The notes under the pieces: generated by a model
What the model was told of the DNA's origin: nothing
Seen by the model: the letters and a program-made list of their open reading frames with translations, nothing else
Databases searched by the model: none
Translations under genes and position numbers: made by a program
Shown here: in pieces, positions 29,471 to 40,121 of the stretch
Layout of the letters: each line of letters opens with the position of its first letter
How positions within the stretch are numbered: the first letter of the stretch is position 1
From: Rhabditoides inermis
Lineage: Eukaryota; Nematoda; Chromadorea; Rhabditida; Rhabditidae
Assembly: GCA_963966185.1 (NCBI GenBank)
Contig: CAWZYM010000272.1
Coordinates: forward strand, 332,501 to 396,500
Length of the DNA: 64,000 bases
Reading direction: 5' to 3'

Positions 29471-30606
29471 TCAAATTGTCGTCAGTGATCGTCCCGTTTT
29501 TGCACTAGGCTTTTGATTGGCTTTGTACGTGATCGTTTTCATTATTCCGGTTCGAACGTTGCTGTCAAATGCGAAGATGATGAAAGGGGTAGACAGCGTT
29601 TGAATGTCGATTGCTGTAAATAGAACATTGTAGATTACTGGACCAGAAAAGTATTTCTTACCGTAGGATAACAATATCATAGATACAAATGCGAGAACAG
29701 GAACTTGGTTCCAATACAACGCCAGTAATCGAGAGAGCTGATAAAACAAGTATATACCACTGTTTACTGAGCAAACTGCAAACTCACCGCAATTAGGTAG
29801 CAGAAGATGTTTATAACGCATTGTACGCACGATATTTTGAAGAGTTTTCTTTCCAGTTTGTACGAATAGGTGTTATCCCGTTTTCTTTTCATGAGCGAAA
29901 TGAGAGTGACAAGACTGGTAAGTGCCATGAGAATAGTAAACACGAACGAATAGATTGTGAGGCGAAAGTATATAACAGCAGTCTGGCAAACAACATTTTT
30001 CATTCAGTTAAATATGCGCATACCTGAGGCGTTCTCCACACATACGAATCCGTGACACTATCGTACACGTACTCAACAACATGTTCCATCGCTGTGCCAG
30101 TCAATATCACAGGGAGCCCGGCGTAAAGGAACCAGACAAAAGGCCGTATGCGATTCCAACTCTGAACGGGGCTCACCTGTTGGAAAAAAGTGAGGAGAAC
30201 TCACCTTTGTAGCGTTTTTCATGAACACAATGCCGACAAAGCGACTGAGAACGACGCCGTATGCGACCGAGTAGTTGGAGAATCCCAAAGCGGACGAGCA
30301 ACAGAAGAGTATGGTACACGCTGTTCCACCCATGTGTTCATAGAGCGGCGCGAGGAAGCTGTTTCTTCCCGTGATACGGTTGAGCTTGGTTGAGAACAAC
30401 ATGCAAGTCCAGCAAAAAATGTACTAAACAGCGGTGTTAAACGTGTGAAAAACGTAAATTTTTGTTACGTTGACTGCGCATACAGTGACGACTTCGACGT
30501 AGGATGGGTTGTAGTTCTTTCTGTGTTTTACAATCATTGCTACGACAAGAACGTAAAAGGCGACGCAGAGTAGTCCGTAGCAAGCGCCCACATAAAAATT
30601 GTACAT
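29471..30606 (-). CDS. Nematode chemoreceptor-type 7TM GPCR (Srg-superfamily-like)
   Basis: Six exons: 30469-30606, 30205-30423, 30024-30176, 29788-29982, about 29661-29739 and 29471-29613, with good splice sites. I chose MYNFYVGACYGLL (30606) because TM1 follows at once; an upstream in-frame Met at 30666 would add 20 residues. Segments in order are: CYGLLCVAFYVLVVAMIV (TM1); YIFCWTCMLFSTKL; an exon with SVAYGVVLSRFVGIVF (TM3 with an R in the NR position); WFLYAGLPVILTG; FTILMALTSLVTLISLMKRKR (TM5 and basic loop); CVQCVINIFCYLIA; and LSTPFIIFAFDSNVR. Layout and length (~310 aa) fit sr-type receptors. The tandem duplication begins inside exon 2 at 30282, and this copy is complete. Confidence 0.75.
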
Positions 30607-30739
30607 TTTAAATAAAATTGCTATAGCGCGAATAGCGTGCACTCTTTGCTTCGTTAATCGAATCAAAGAGACAATTTGCTAGTTGATTACTGATTATCTA
30701 CCTTCATACTGAAGCTATTAATTTATGAGTCCGACGCTG

Positions 30740-33700
30740 GGGGGTAGAAATTGTCAACACTCACGTCCACGTCGTGCCCCCCGGTAGTCTGTTTGCCTGT
30801 GCACACAGAAGTTCAAGTGTTGACTACTTTCGAGTCAAGGAATTGTCACCCTTCGACAATACGACAGGCATTATGCCCAACATACCGACTATGCGATCAT
30901 CGCAAAGAACCAGGACCCGCTACATGTCCTAGAATGTCCGTTCTGCCAGAAGTTTTGCAGACCGGAGCCTGCTCTCGGAGGAGCTCGAGCGGCACGGAGT
31001 GGACGTGGCGATGCTGCAGGAGACCCGAATAGACCGGACGTGCTGCGATTCCTTGCGGTACAAGTACTACAGCGCACCACCCACTTCCAGGGCGGTGTGC
31101 GGGGTGACTGTGGCCATCTCCACGTCCGCCAACGTCAACGTGCTCGCCATCAATCCTCTCTTGCCCCGACTCATCTACGTGGATGCAGAAGTACGAGGAA
31201 AGAAGACCCGCATCGTGTCGGCGCATGCGCCAACCGAGGATGCCGAGGAGGTGGAGAAGGACAAGTTCTTCGACGAGCTGGCCAAGATTGTGAGATCGGC
31301 CGGCAAGTCAGAGCTTGTCCTCGGACTTGACTCGAACAGCCGCGTGGCTGCCGACGCCAGCCCAGCAATGGGCAGGTGGAGGCGTGCTGCCGTCTGCACA
31401 AGCGACAACGGCCAGCGGATAGTGGATCTGCTGGAGAGTTACGACCTTATCGTCGCGTCGGCCTGGAAGCGCAATCGTCCATGGCAACGCGCAACCTGAA
31501 GGAAGAACTGTATCGGGAGGCCGCACCAGATCGACTACCTGCTCGTCAAGAAGAGCCAGGCCGGCGACGTCCTTTCCAGCAAGAGCCTGCCGGACTTCAA
31601 ATACGACTCGGATCACATCCCCGTGGTTCTTGTCGTGAGTGGATCCGGAACGCGCCGTCGCTCGTTCTACCAGAAGAGACCGCCCCGAATTGACTCTCGC
31701 CTGCTTATCACGGATGGTGACGTGCGCGCGGACTACCGAGAGATAGTGGAGAAGAACCTGCAGGAGAGGCAGAAGAAAGGAGAGACAGATACAGATGCTG
31801 ACTCGTGGACGGCTGCAGTTCAGCAGGCAGCCAAGGAGGCGATCCCAACTCTGAAGGTGGAGAAGAAGCACAATGGAGCGTCAGTAAAGGAATCCTTGTG
31901 CTACGCGAGCATGCTGCTGGCGAAACAGAGAGGAAAGCTGAAGGCCTACCGTCAACTCAAAGCGGAGCTGCGGAGGATCCGGAAGGAGCAGTGGGAGGAG
32001 GAGTGGATGAGGAGAAGCAAGGAGTTCGAGGACGCTTGGGATAGGCAGGATGCCCGCACAGCATTCTCTCTGCTGAAGCGGTACAGCGGGAAGTGGAGCA
32101 GGACGACGCCCGCCATCTCTGACGGCGCGTCACTCGTCACCGGGGAAGCTGCGTGCGCGGTGTGGGTCGGTCACTTCGACCGCCTACTCAACCAGCCAAC
32201 CGTGGAGGAGCTGCTTGCGTGTATGAAGAAGCTGAAGAATGGGAAAGCTGCCGGAGACGACGACCTCACTCCGGAGATGATGAAGGCTCTGCCCGTATCT
32301 GGGATCCGTGAGCTGCATCGGCTGATCGTCAACATCTGGGAGAGGAAGGAGGTGCCTGACTCGTGGAGAAACGCCACCATCGTCCCGTTGCTGAAGAAGG
32401 GCAGCTCCACCGACCCAGCCAACTATCGTGGTATCTCACTGATCCGCGTGTGCTACAAGCTGGTGGAGCGTCTGCTGCTACTTCGCATTGTGGAGCACCG
32501 CGAGAAGACCGCCCGAGACGAGCAGCACGGATTCCGCCCAGGAAGGTCCACCATCGACGCTGTCTTCTCTCTGAGACGGATCGTCAAACTGCGTGCCCGA
32601 TTCAAGAAGCCGACTTATATCATCTTTGTCGACTTCCGGGCAGCATCGAGACCGCCTCTTCGATGCCGTTCGCGCCGACGGAGTACCAGCCCCGCTAGTC
32701 GACCTACTGCGAGACCTGTACAGCCGTACTACTGCCGCTGTCCGCACTCCTTGCGGAATCACACAGCAGTTTGCCTTCCGGACTGGAGTGCGCCAAGGAT
32801 CCGTCTGCGGCCCGCTTCTGTTCAACTATGTCATCGACGACGTGATGCGACGTGTTGTGGAGAAGTGTGGGGGAGGAGTGGAGCTGCACCCGACAGGACG
32901 GAAAGTCACCGAACTCGACTACGCGGATGACATCGCTCTGCTGGGAGAAGACCCTGTTAGCCTGCAGAAAGCCGTCGACCGTCTCAGTCTCTTCGCCGCC
33001 TCGTACGGTCTGACCCTCAGGCCGGACAAGTGCGAGTCGATGACCATCCCGCGAGGAGTAAAAGAGGAGTTCACTGTCAATGGAGAGAAGATCGCGCAGA
33101 AAAACATCTTCCGCTACCTCGGTTCGTGGATTAGCAGCGACGCCGACCTTACTAAGGATGTGGAGGCGCGAATTGCCCAAGCCTGCTCCGCGTTCGATTC
33201 GCTGGAAAATGTTTTGTGGAGATCGAGCGTCGCCAATCACGTCAAGCTGCGAATCTACCTCACCGCCATCCGACCTGCGATGCTCTACGGATCCGGCACT
33301 TGGGCTCTCAATAAGAAGCTCGAGGAGAAGCTGGATACGGCGAAACGCAAATTTTTGCGCCGGATGCTAGGCTACTTCTACCCAAACCGTCGCCACAACT
33401 CGCAGTTGTATCGGGATGTAAACAACATCTACTCCCGTCTCCTGCGCAAAAAGTCCAAGCTGCCCACCCCCTCGCGGCAAGTGGCGGCAACGAGAGTTCG
33501 TCTCTTGAGACACGTGCTGCGACGAGAAGACCATCGGATTGTGAAGCAAGCTGCGCTCACACTACCGCCGCCGGAGTGGAGACGAGGCCCAGGAAGGAAA
33601 CGCGCCACATGGAACGAGAAGCTGAAGGAGGATGTCGGACTCACGCCTGCCGTGCGCGCCAAGGTTACCTCGAGAGACACTTTGTACAGCAGAGCTTGGA

Positions 33701-33853
33701 ACACTCGCAACAGGGCAGTGGATGGACGCTGTTATGGACATGGCACAAGACCGCGTCAAGTGGCCAGAACTGGTTCACACGATGCTCGCCGGCTAAGGAG
33801 CGACAACGCTCCAGATGATCTACGAAGAATCGGCCGAGGAGTGAGTGAGTGAG
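30740..33853 (+). mobile_element. Non-LTR retrotransposon (EN-RT LINE), copy 1
   Basis: The element is flanked by the 14-bp direct repeat TGAGTCCGACGCTG (30726-30739 and 33854-33867). It ends in a (GAGT)n tail, as expected of target-primed reverse transcription. It encodes an endonuclease (30930-31700) and a reverse transcriptase (31700-33850). It has no poly(A) tail and a short-repeat 3' end, which is reminiscent of RTE-type LINEs; the clade is inference. Confidence 0.85.
30924..33852 (+). pseudogene. LINE endonuclease-reverse transcriptase, inactivated
   Basis: The EN domain shows NVRS near its start, LQETRID, SAHAPT, LDSNSR and (after an in-frame TGA at 31497) IDYLL and SDHIPVV. The RT shows KAAGDDDLTPEM, NYRGISL, QHGFRPGRST, a broken motif A (FVDFRAA then frameshift with a deletion of about 15 codons at ~32640), GVRQGSVCGPLLF and YADDIALL. 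A C-terminal region ending in RRGPGRKRATW follows. The stop and the motif-A lesion are also in copy 2, so the element was dead before the segment duplicated. Copy 1 alone lacks a ~60 bp stretch after FDRLLNQP. Confidence 0.9.
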
Positions 33854-33867
33854 TGAGTCCGACGCTG

Positions 33868-34469
33868 CAAAACAGTGAAATTTATAATTCCGCGCCGAGT
33901 TTTTTTCTCGTGGCCTAGTCGCCTAGCTCTTACATCTAGATGGGCAACTTTTCATTTAGTCAGCACTGCCTTCTGGTTTAGCGAATGTTCAGTGACTTGG
34001 CAGGGAAAAAGCGGGCAGGTAAAACGATTAGGCCCCTGTAGCCTTGTATGTTCAAAGTACTTTACACAATCACAACACATTATGATCATCCCTCCTATCT
34101 ATCAGTCAACCATTTATGCAAATTTCATCTAGCCTCTGTAGTGTGGCAATTTGCTCTCATGGCAGCCAGAAGACGTTACAACACCATCTTCGGACTCATA
34201 AACGAAATTCGAAATTTCCGACTTCCCAACAACATCTCTCAGCTGACGTCGTCGTTATCCCCAAAACCCTTTCTTGTTTTTGACTAGAAGAATCCTGAAA
34301 TCAACCGGTTGATCAGAAAAAAATGTTAGTGGTTGTGTTGTTATTTCACTATTTGAAAAATGGTCTACGCGATAACACACGATTACACAGAATCATTTTT
34401 TCATGCGATGGAATAGTTAGGCGGATTAGCCTGCTCGAATTATAGTATAAAAGTGGCAGTCGACATGTC
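33868..34469. other. Spacer and promoter of the Pro/Ala-rich gene (unit 1)
   Basis: No coding exon is seen. A TATAAAA box at 34446-34452 precedes the Pro/Ala-rich gene. Unit 2 has lost ~335 bp of the corresponding left part. Confidence 0.5.
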
Positions 34470-34496
34470 ATGGCAACAGCTTCTGCCAACCCCAAC

Positions 34497-35189
34497 ATGC
34501 GCTTCTCTCTCGGATTCGCTCTCGCATCCGCCGCTGCCACTGCTACGTATGTGCCAGCTCCAAGCTATGGACCAGCACCCGCTCCGGCCCCCGCCTACAA
34601 ACCTGCTCCGGCGCCCTCGCCCACCTACCCTGCACCGGCCCCCGCTCCGGCCCCCTCCTACAAACCCTCACCGGCGCCCGCGCCTACCTACCCTGCACCG
34701 GCCCCCGCGCCTACCTACCCCGCTCCGGCCCCCGCGCCGGCCCCCGCCTATAACCCTTCACCGGCGCCCGCGCCTACCTACCCTGCACCGGCCCCCGCTC
34801 CGGCCCCCTCCTACAAACCCGCTCCGGCGTCCGCTCCTACCTACCCTGCACCGGCCCCCGCTCCGGCCCCCTCGTATAACCCTTCACCGGCGCCCGCGCC
34901 TACCTACCCCGCTCCGGCCCCCGCACCGGCCCCCGCCTATAACCCTTCACCGGCGCCCGCCCCTGCCCCGGCACCGTCGTACTATCCGTCTCCGGCCCCC
35001 GCTCCGGCCCCCGCTCCGGCCCCTGCTCCGGCGCCCGGCAATTCGAATGGAGGCAACGGCGGTGGCTGCGGAAACAATGGAAAAAAGGGCGACAAGGGTA
35101 TCGGAAACAACTGCGGCAATGGAGCGAATGGAAACGGGCAAGGAAACGGCAACGGCAACGGAAAGGGCAACAGCGGCAAGGGAAAGTGA
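34497..35189 (+). CDS. Secreted Pro/Ala-rich low-complexity protein, copy 1
   Basis: The 230-residue product has three parts. Residues 1-18, MRFSLGFALASAAATATY, look like a signal peptide. A long block of PAPAPAP-(A/S)Y-(K/N)P repeats punctuated by PTYPAP follows, then a Gly/Asn/Lys-rich tail (GNSNGGNGGGCGNNGKKG to GKGNSGKGK). I chose ATG 34497 because the TATAAAA box 45 nt upstream places initiation of transcription near or after the in-frame ATG at 34470. AATAAA follows at about 35289. The regular Tyr in Pro/Ala repeats suggests a structural extracellular, cuticle or eggshell-type protein, but I recognise no named family. It is entire in both duplicated units, and this copy has 20 more repeat residues. 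Confidence 0.75.
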   Translation: MRFSLGFALASAAATATYVPAPSYGPAPAPAPAYKPAPAPSPTYPAPAPAPAPSYKPSPAPAPTYPAPAPAPTYPAPAPAPAPAYNPSPAPAPTYPAPAPAPAPSYKPAPASAPTYPAPAPAPAPSYNPSPAPAPTYPAPAPAPAPAYNPSPAPAPAPAPSYYPSPAPAPAPAPAPAPAPGNSNGGNGGGCGNNGKKGDKGIGNNCGNGANGNGQGNGNGNGKGNSGKGK

Positions 35190-35781
35190 ATCCGTGAACG
35201 ACAACGAGAACCGTAGATCTGCATCTGTACTGCATGTTCATTCGATTAACGATGAAACATCCGTTTTATTCATGATTCATAAACATTGAAATAAATATGA
35301 GTTGTTTGTTTGGATGCAATCATCATCACCGAGAACTTTTTCTGGCCTGACTCACCACCCGTCTTGATTGACACCACCCATCTTTCGTCGCAGTGAACGG
35401 TCTTGATGAGTATGTATTTGCCCACATGTTTCGTATGATTGCGGACAGAGTCTGCCTAGCAGCTTGGCGGCAGTCCGCGTTCCCGTGGTCTTCAATCGTC
35501 TGACCTTCAGCTTCTAGCTGTGAATCGGCGTCTTCAATCGTAATTATACTGATCCGCTCTAATGATGTTTGCTTTGCATTACAAAAATGAATTGGTGAGT
35601 ACAATATACAATATACTTTACACTTGACATCACTTGTATTTTTAAACCAACTGGAGCAAGTAATGCGTCCAGTCAGAACATGGATGTGAAACGCCCCGAA
35701 CAGTTCACATCGCGATAGAAACTGTCACAACACCTTTACTCAAAAAAAACACAAAAACAAGACTGTTAGATAATGTATAGG
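35190..35781. other. Spacer between Pro/Ala-rich gene and SLC6 fragment
   Basis: No supported gene. A minus frame at 35326-35604 has no recognisable features. Position 35664-35669 (TCCAGT) is the empty site of the MITE present in unit 2. Confidence 0.4.
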
Positions 35782-36028
35782 TCATTCGCGGACCCTCCAG
35801 GCTCTTTCCATCTGCATGGCTTCCATTCTGTCGCGTCCGTCGGCCGGGCCCCAGAAGTCACTGGGAACGAAGAGCAGAGAGCGCGGGTAGTTGCGACGCT
35901 TCACGAACAGCCACTGAGCAAGCAACAGAGCCGGCATCCAACTGAAAAGAGATAGGTGATCAGAGCTTATTAGAAAATAACACTGAGGACAGGTGAACGG
36001 AGAAATAGGAGAACGGAGAAAGAGGAGA

Positions 36029-36069
<41 letters not shown>

Positions 36070-36176
36070 GAGAAAGAGTGGGTGACTCACACGACGACCA
36101 GCCCGACCATTGTCCATCCGGACACGTAGAGGGCAGTGGAGAAGACGAGCGCGCCCATCGACATGTGGTACTCGCC
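35782..36176 (-). pseudogene. SLC6 transporter, 3'-end fragment (duplicate)
   Basis: Carries the last exon (MPALLLAQWLFVKRRNYPRS to MERAWRVRE, stop at 35782) and most of the preceding exon (EYHMSMGALVFSTALYVSG). It is a copy of 41847-42229. It is cut at 36176/36177, where GPCR sequence begins, and the reading frames do not match across the join. Without TM1-10 it cannot be a transporter. Confidence 0.9.
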
Positions 36177-36501
36177 ATCCCAAAGCGGACGAGCAACAGA
36201 AGAGTATGGTACACGCTGTTCCACCCATGTGTTCATAGAGCGGCGCGAGGAAGCTGTTTCTTCCCGTGATACGGTTGAGCTTGGTTGAGAACAACATGCA
36301 AGTCCAGCAAAAAATGTACTAAACAGCGGTGTTAAACGTGTGAAAAACGTAGTTTTTTGTTACGTTGACTGCGCATACAGTGACGACTTCGACGTAGGAT
36401 GGGTTGTAGTTCTTTCTGCGTTTTACAATCATTGCTACGACAAGAACGTAAAAGGCGACGCAGAGTAGTCCGTAGCAAGCGCCCACAAAAAAATTGTACA
36501 T
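36177..36501 (-). pseudogene. Chemoreceptor GPCR, 5'-end fragment (duplicate)
   Basis: Copy of exon 1 (start MYNFFVGACYGLL at 36501) and most of exon 2 of the 29471-30606 receptor. It stops at the duplication junction after FCCSSALG. TM3-TM7 are missing. The 5' flank is retained, so the promoter may be present, but a transcript would run into SLC6 tail sequence out of frame. Confidence 0.9.
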
Positions 36502-36634
36502 TTTAAATAAAATTGCTATAGCGCGAATAGCGTGCACTCTTTGCTTCGTTAATCGAATCAAAGAGACAATTTGCTAGTTGATTACTGATTATCTACCTTT
36601 ATACTGAAGCTATTAGTTTATGAGTCCGACGCTG

Positions 36635-39600
36635 GGGGGTAGAAATTGTCAACACTCACGTCCACGTCGTGGCCCCCGGGAGTCTGTTTGCCTGTGCACA
36701 CAGACTGCTAAGTTCAAGTGTTGACTACTTTCGAGTCAAGGAATTGTCACCCTTCGACAATACGACAGGCATTATGCCCAACATACCGACTATGCGATCA
36801 TCGCAAAGAACCAGGACCCGCTACATGTCCTAGAATGTCCGTTCTGCCAGAAGTTTTGCAGACCGGAGCCTGCTCTCGGAGGAGCTCGAGCGGCACGGAG
36901 TGGACGTGGCGATGCTGCAGGAGACCCGAATAGACCGGACGTGCTGCGATTCCTTGCGGTACAAGTACTACAGCGCACCACCCACTTCCAGGGCGGTGTG
37001 CGGGGTGACTGTGGCCATCTCCACGTCCGCCAACGTCAACGTGCTCGCCATCGATCCTCTCTTGCCCCGACTCATCTACGTGGATGCAAAAGTACGAGGA
37101 AAGAAGACCCGCATCGTGTCGGCGCATGCGCCAACCGAGGATGCCGAGGAGGTGGAGAAGGACAAGTTCTTCGACGAGCTGGCCAAGATTGTGAGATCGG
37201 CCGGCAAGTCAGAGCTTGTCCTCGGACTTGACTCGAACAGCCGCGTGGCTGCCGACGCCAGCCCAGCAATGGGCAGGTGGAGGCGTGCTGCCGTCTGCAC
37301 AAGCGACAACGGCCAGCGGATAGTGGATCTGCTGGAGAGTTACGACCTTATCGTCGCGTCGGCCTGGAAGCGCAATCGTCCATGGCAACGCGCAACCTGA
37401 AGGAAGAACTGTATCGGGAGGCCGCACCAGATCGACTACCTGCTCGTCAAGAAGAGCCAGGCCGGCGACGTCCTTTCCAGCAAGAGCCTGCCGGACTTCA
37501 AATACGACTCGGATCACATCCCCGTGGTTCTTGTCGTGAGTGGATCCGGAACGCGCCGTCGCTCGTTCTTCCAGAAGAGACCGCCCCAAATTGACTCTCG
37601 CCTGCTTATCACGGATGGTGACGTGCGCGCGGACTACCGAGAGATAGTGGAGAAGAACCTGCAGGAGAGGCAGAAGAAAGGAGAGACAGATGCTGACTCG
37701 TGGACGGCTGCAGTTCAGCAGGCAGCCAAGGAGGCGATCCCAACTCTGAAGGTGGAGAAGAAGCACAATGGAGCGTCAGTAAAGGAATCCTTGTGCTACG
37801 CGAGCATGCTGCTGGCGAAACAGAGAGGAAAGCTGAAGGCCTACCGTCAACTCAAAGCGGAGCTGCGGAGGATCCGGAAGGAGCAGTGGGAGGAGGAGTG
37901 GATGAGGAGAAGCAAGGAGTTCGAGGACGCTTGGGATAGGCAGGATGCCCGCACAGCAATCTCTCTGCTGAAGCGGTACAGCGGGAAGTGGAGCAGGACG
38001 ACGCCCGCCATCTCTGACGGCGCGTCACTCGTCACCGGGAAAGCTGCGTGCGCGGTGTGGACCGGTCACTTCGACCGCCTACTCAACCAGCCGTGTCCGT
38101 CTGCTCCCGCCCTGCCACATCTCGCTCGCCCTGACTACAACTGCAGGACAGAGCCGCCAACCGTGGAGGAGCTGCTTGCGTGTATGAAGAAGCTGAAGAA
38201 TGGGAAAGCTGCCGGAGACGACGACCTCACTCCGGAGATGATGAAGGCTCTGCCCGTATCTGGGATCCGTGAGCTGCATCGGCTGATCGTCAACATCTGG
38301 GAGAGGAAGGAGGTGCCTGACTCGTGGAGAAACGCCACCATCGTCCCGTTGCTGAAGAAGGGCAGCTCCACCGACCCAGCCAACTATCGTGGTATCTCAC
38401 TGATCCGCGTGTGCTACAAGCTGGTGGAGCGTCTGCTGCTACTTCGCATTGTGGAGCACCGCGAGAAGACCGCCCGAGACGAGCAGCACGGATTCCGCCC
38501 AGGAAGGTCCACCATCGACGCTGTCTTCTCTCTGAGACGGATCGTCAAATTGCGTGCCCGATTCAAGAAGCCGACTTATATCATCTTTGTCGACTTCCGG
38601 GCAGCATCGAGACCGCCTCTTCGATGCCGTTCGCGCCGACGGAGTACCAGCCCCGCTAGTCGACCTACTGCGAGACCTGTACAGCCGTACTACTGCCGCT
38701 GTCCGCACTCCTTGCGGAATCACACAGCAGTTTGCCGTCCGAACTGGAGTGCGCCAAGGATCCGTCTGCGGCCCGCTTCTGTTCAACTATGTCATCGACG
38801 ACGTGATGCGACGTGTTGTGGAGAAGTGTGGGGGAGGAGTGGAGCTGCACCCGACAGGACGGAAAGTCACCGACCTCGACTACGCGGATGACATCGCTCT
38901 GCTGGGAGAAGACCCTGTTAGCCTGCAGAAAGCCGTCGACCGTCTCAGTCTCTTCGCCGCCTCGTACGGTCTGACCCTCAGGCCGGACAAGTGCGAGTCG
39001 ATGACCATCCCGCGAGGAGTAAAAGAGGAGTTCACTGTCAATGGAGAGAAGATCGCGCAGAAAAACATCTTCCGCTACCTCGGTTCGTGGATTAGCAGCG
39101 ACGCCGACCTTACTAAGGATGCGGAGGCGCGAATTGCCCAAGCCTGCTCCGCGTTCGATTCGCTGGAAAAGGTTTTGTGGAGATCGAGCGTCGCCAATCA
39201 CGTCAAGCTGCGGATCTACCTCACCGCCATCCGACCTGCGATGCTCTACGGATCCGGCACTTGGGCTCTCAATAAGAAGCTCGAGGAGAAGCTGGATACG
39301 GCGGAACGCAAATTTTTGCGCCGGATGCTATGCTACTTCTACCCAAACCGTCGCCACAACTCGCAGTTGTATCGGGATGTAAACAACATCTACTCCCGTC
39401 TCCTGCGCAAAAAGTCCAAGCTGCCCACCCCCTCTCGGCAAGTGGCGGCAACGAGAGTTCGTCTCTTGAGACACGTGCTGCGACGAGAAGACCATCGGAT
39501 TGTGAAGCAAGCTGCGCTCACACTACCGCCGCCGGAGTGGAGACGAGGCCCAGGAAGGAAACGCGCCACATGGAACGAGAAGCTGAAGGAGGATGTCGGG

Positions 39601-39744
39601 CCCACGCCTGCCGTGCGTGCCAAAGTTACCTCGAGAGACACTTCGTTCCGCAGAGCTTGGAACACTCGCAACGGGCAGTGGATGGACGCTGTTATCGACA
39701 TGGCACAAGACCGCGTCAAGTGGTCAGAACTGGTTCACACGATG
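36635..39744 (+). mobile_element. Non-LTR retrotransposon, copy 2 (3' truncated)
   Basis: Duplicate of 30740-33853. The 5' flank keeps TGAGTCCGACGCTG (36621-36634). The 3' end, including the (GAGT)n tail and second target duplicate, was removed by a deletion joining at ATGC. It has the same in-frame TGA (37397-37399) and the same motif-A frameshift (~38600) as copy 1, and it retains the ~60 bp after FDRLLNQP that copy 1 lost. The RT keeps YADDIALL at about 38880. Confidence 0.9.
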
Positions 39745-39745
39745 C

Positions 39746-40094
39746 AAATTTCATCTAGCCTCTGTAGTGTGGCAATTTGCTCTCATGGCAGCCAGAAGAC
39801 GTTAGAACACCATCTTCAGACTCATAAACGAAATTCGAAATTTCCGACCCCCCATCAACATCTCTCAGCTGACGTCGTCGTTATCCCAAAAACCCTTTCT
39901 TGTTTTTGACTAGAAGAATCCTGAAATCAACCGGTTGATCAGAAAAAAATGTTAGTGGTTGTGTTGTTATTTCACTATTTGAATAATGGTCTAAGCGATA
40001 ACACACGATTACACAGAATCATTTTGCATGCGATGGAATAGTTAGGCGGATTAGCCTGCTCGAATTATAGTATAAAAGTGGCAGTCGACATGTC
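39746..40094. other. Spacer and promoter of the Pro/Ala-rich gene (unit 2)
   Basis: It corresponds to 34118-34469 in unit 1. A TATAAAA box lies at about 40071-40077. No gene is present. Confidence 0.5.
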
Positions 40095-40121
40095 ATGACA
40101 ACAGCTTCTGCCAACCCCAAC

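Larger units (their letters stand above)
30282..36176. repeat. Tandem duplication, unit 1 (5.9 kb)
   Basis: Near-identical to 36177-42229 in direct orientation. It contains part of a GPCR gene, a dead LINE, a Pro/Ala-rich protein gene and the last two exons of an SLC6 gene. Differences from unit 2 are mostly single bases plus a few indels. Confidence 0.95.

Noticed and set aside
31171..33759. Antisense frames inside the LINEs
   Set aside because: G/C-rich third positions of the sense frame keep the other frames open; no homology to known products.
34900..35241. Arg/Pro and Cys/Arg frames opposite or offset to the Pro/Ala-rich gene
   Set aside because: Shadow frames of the GCC/CCG-rich repeats; only the PAPAPAP frame has a signal peptide and TATA box.
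35326..35604. 92-codon minus frame, also at 40891-41169
   Set aside because: No signal, domain or splice context; conserved only because the segment is a recent duplicate.
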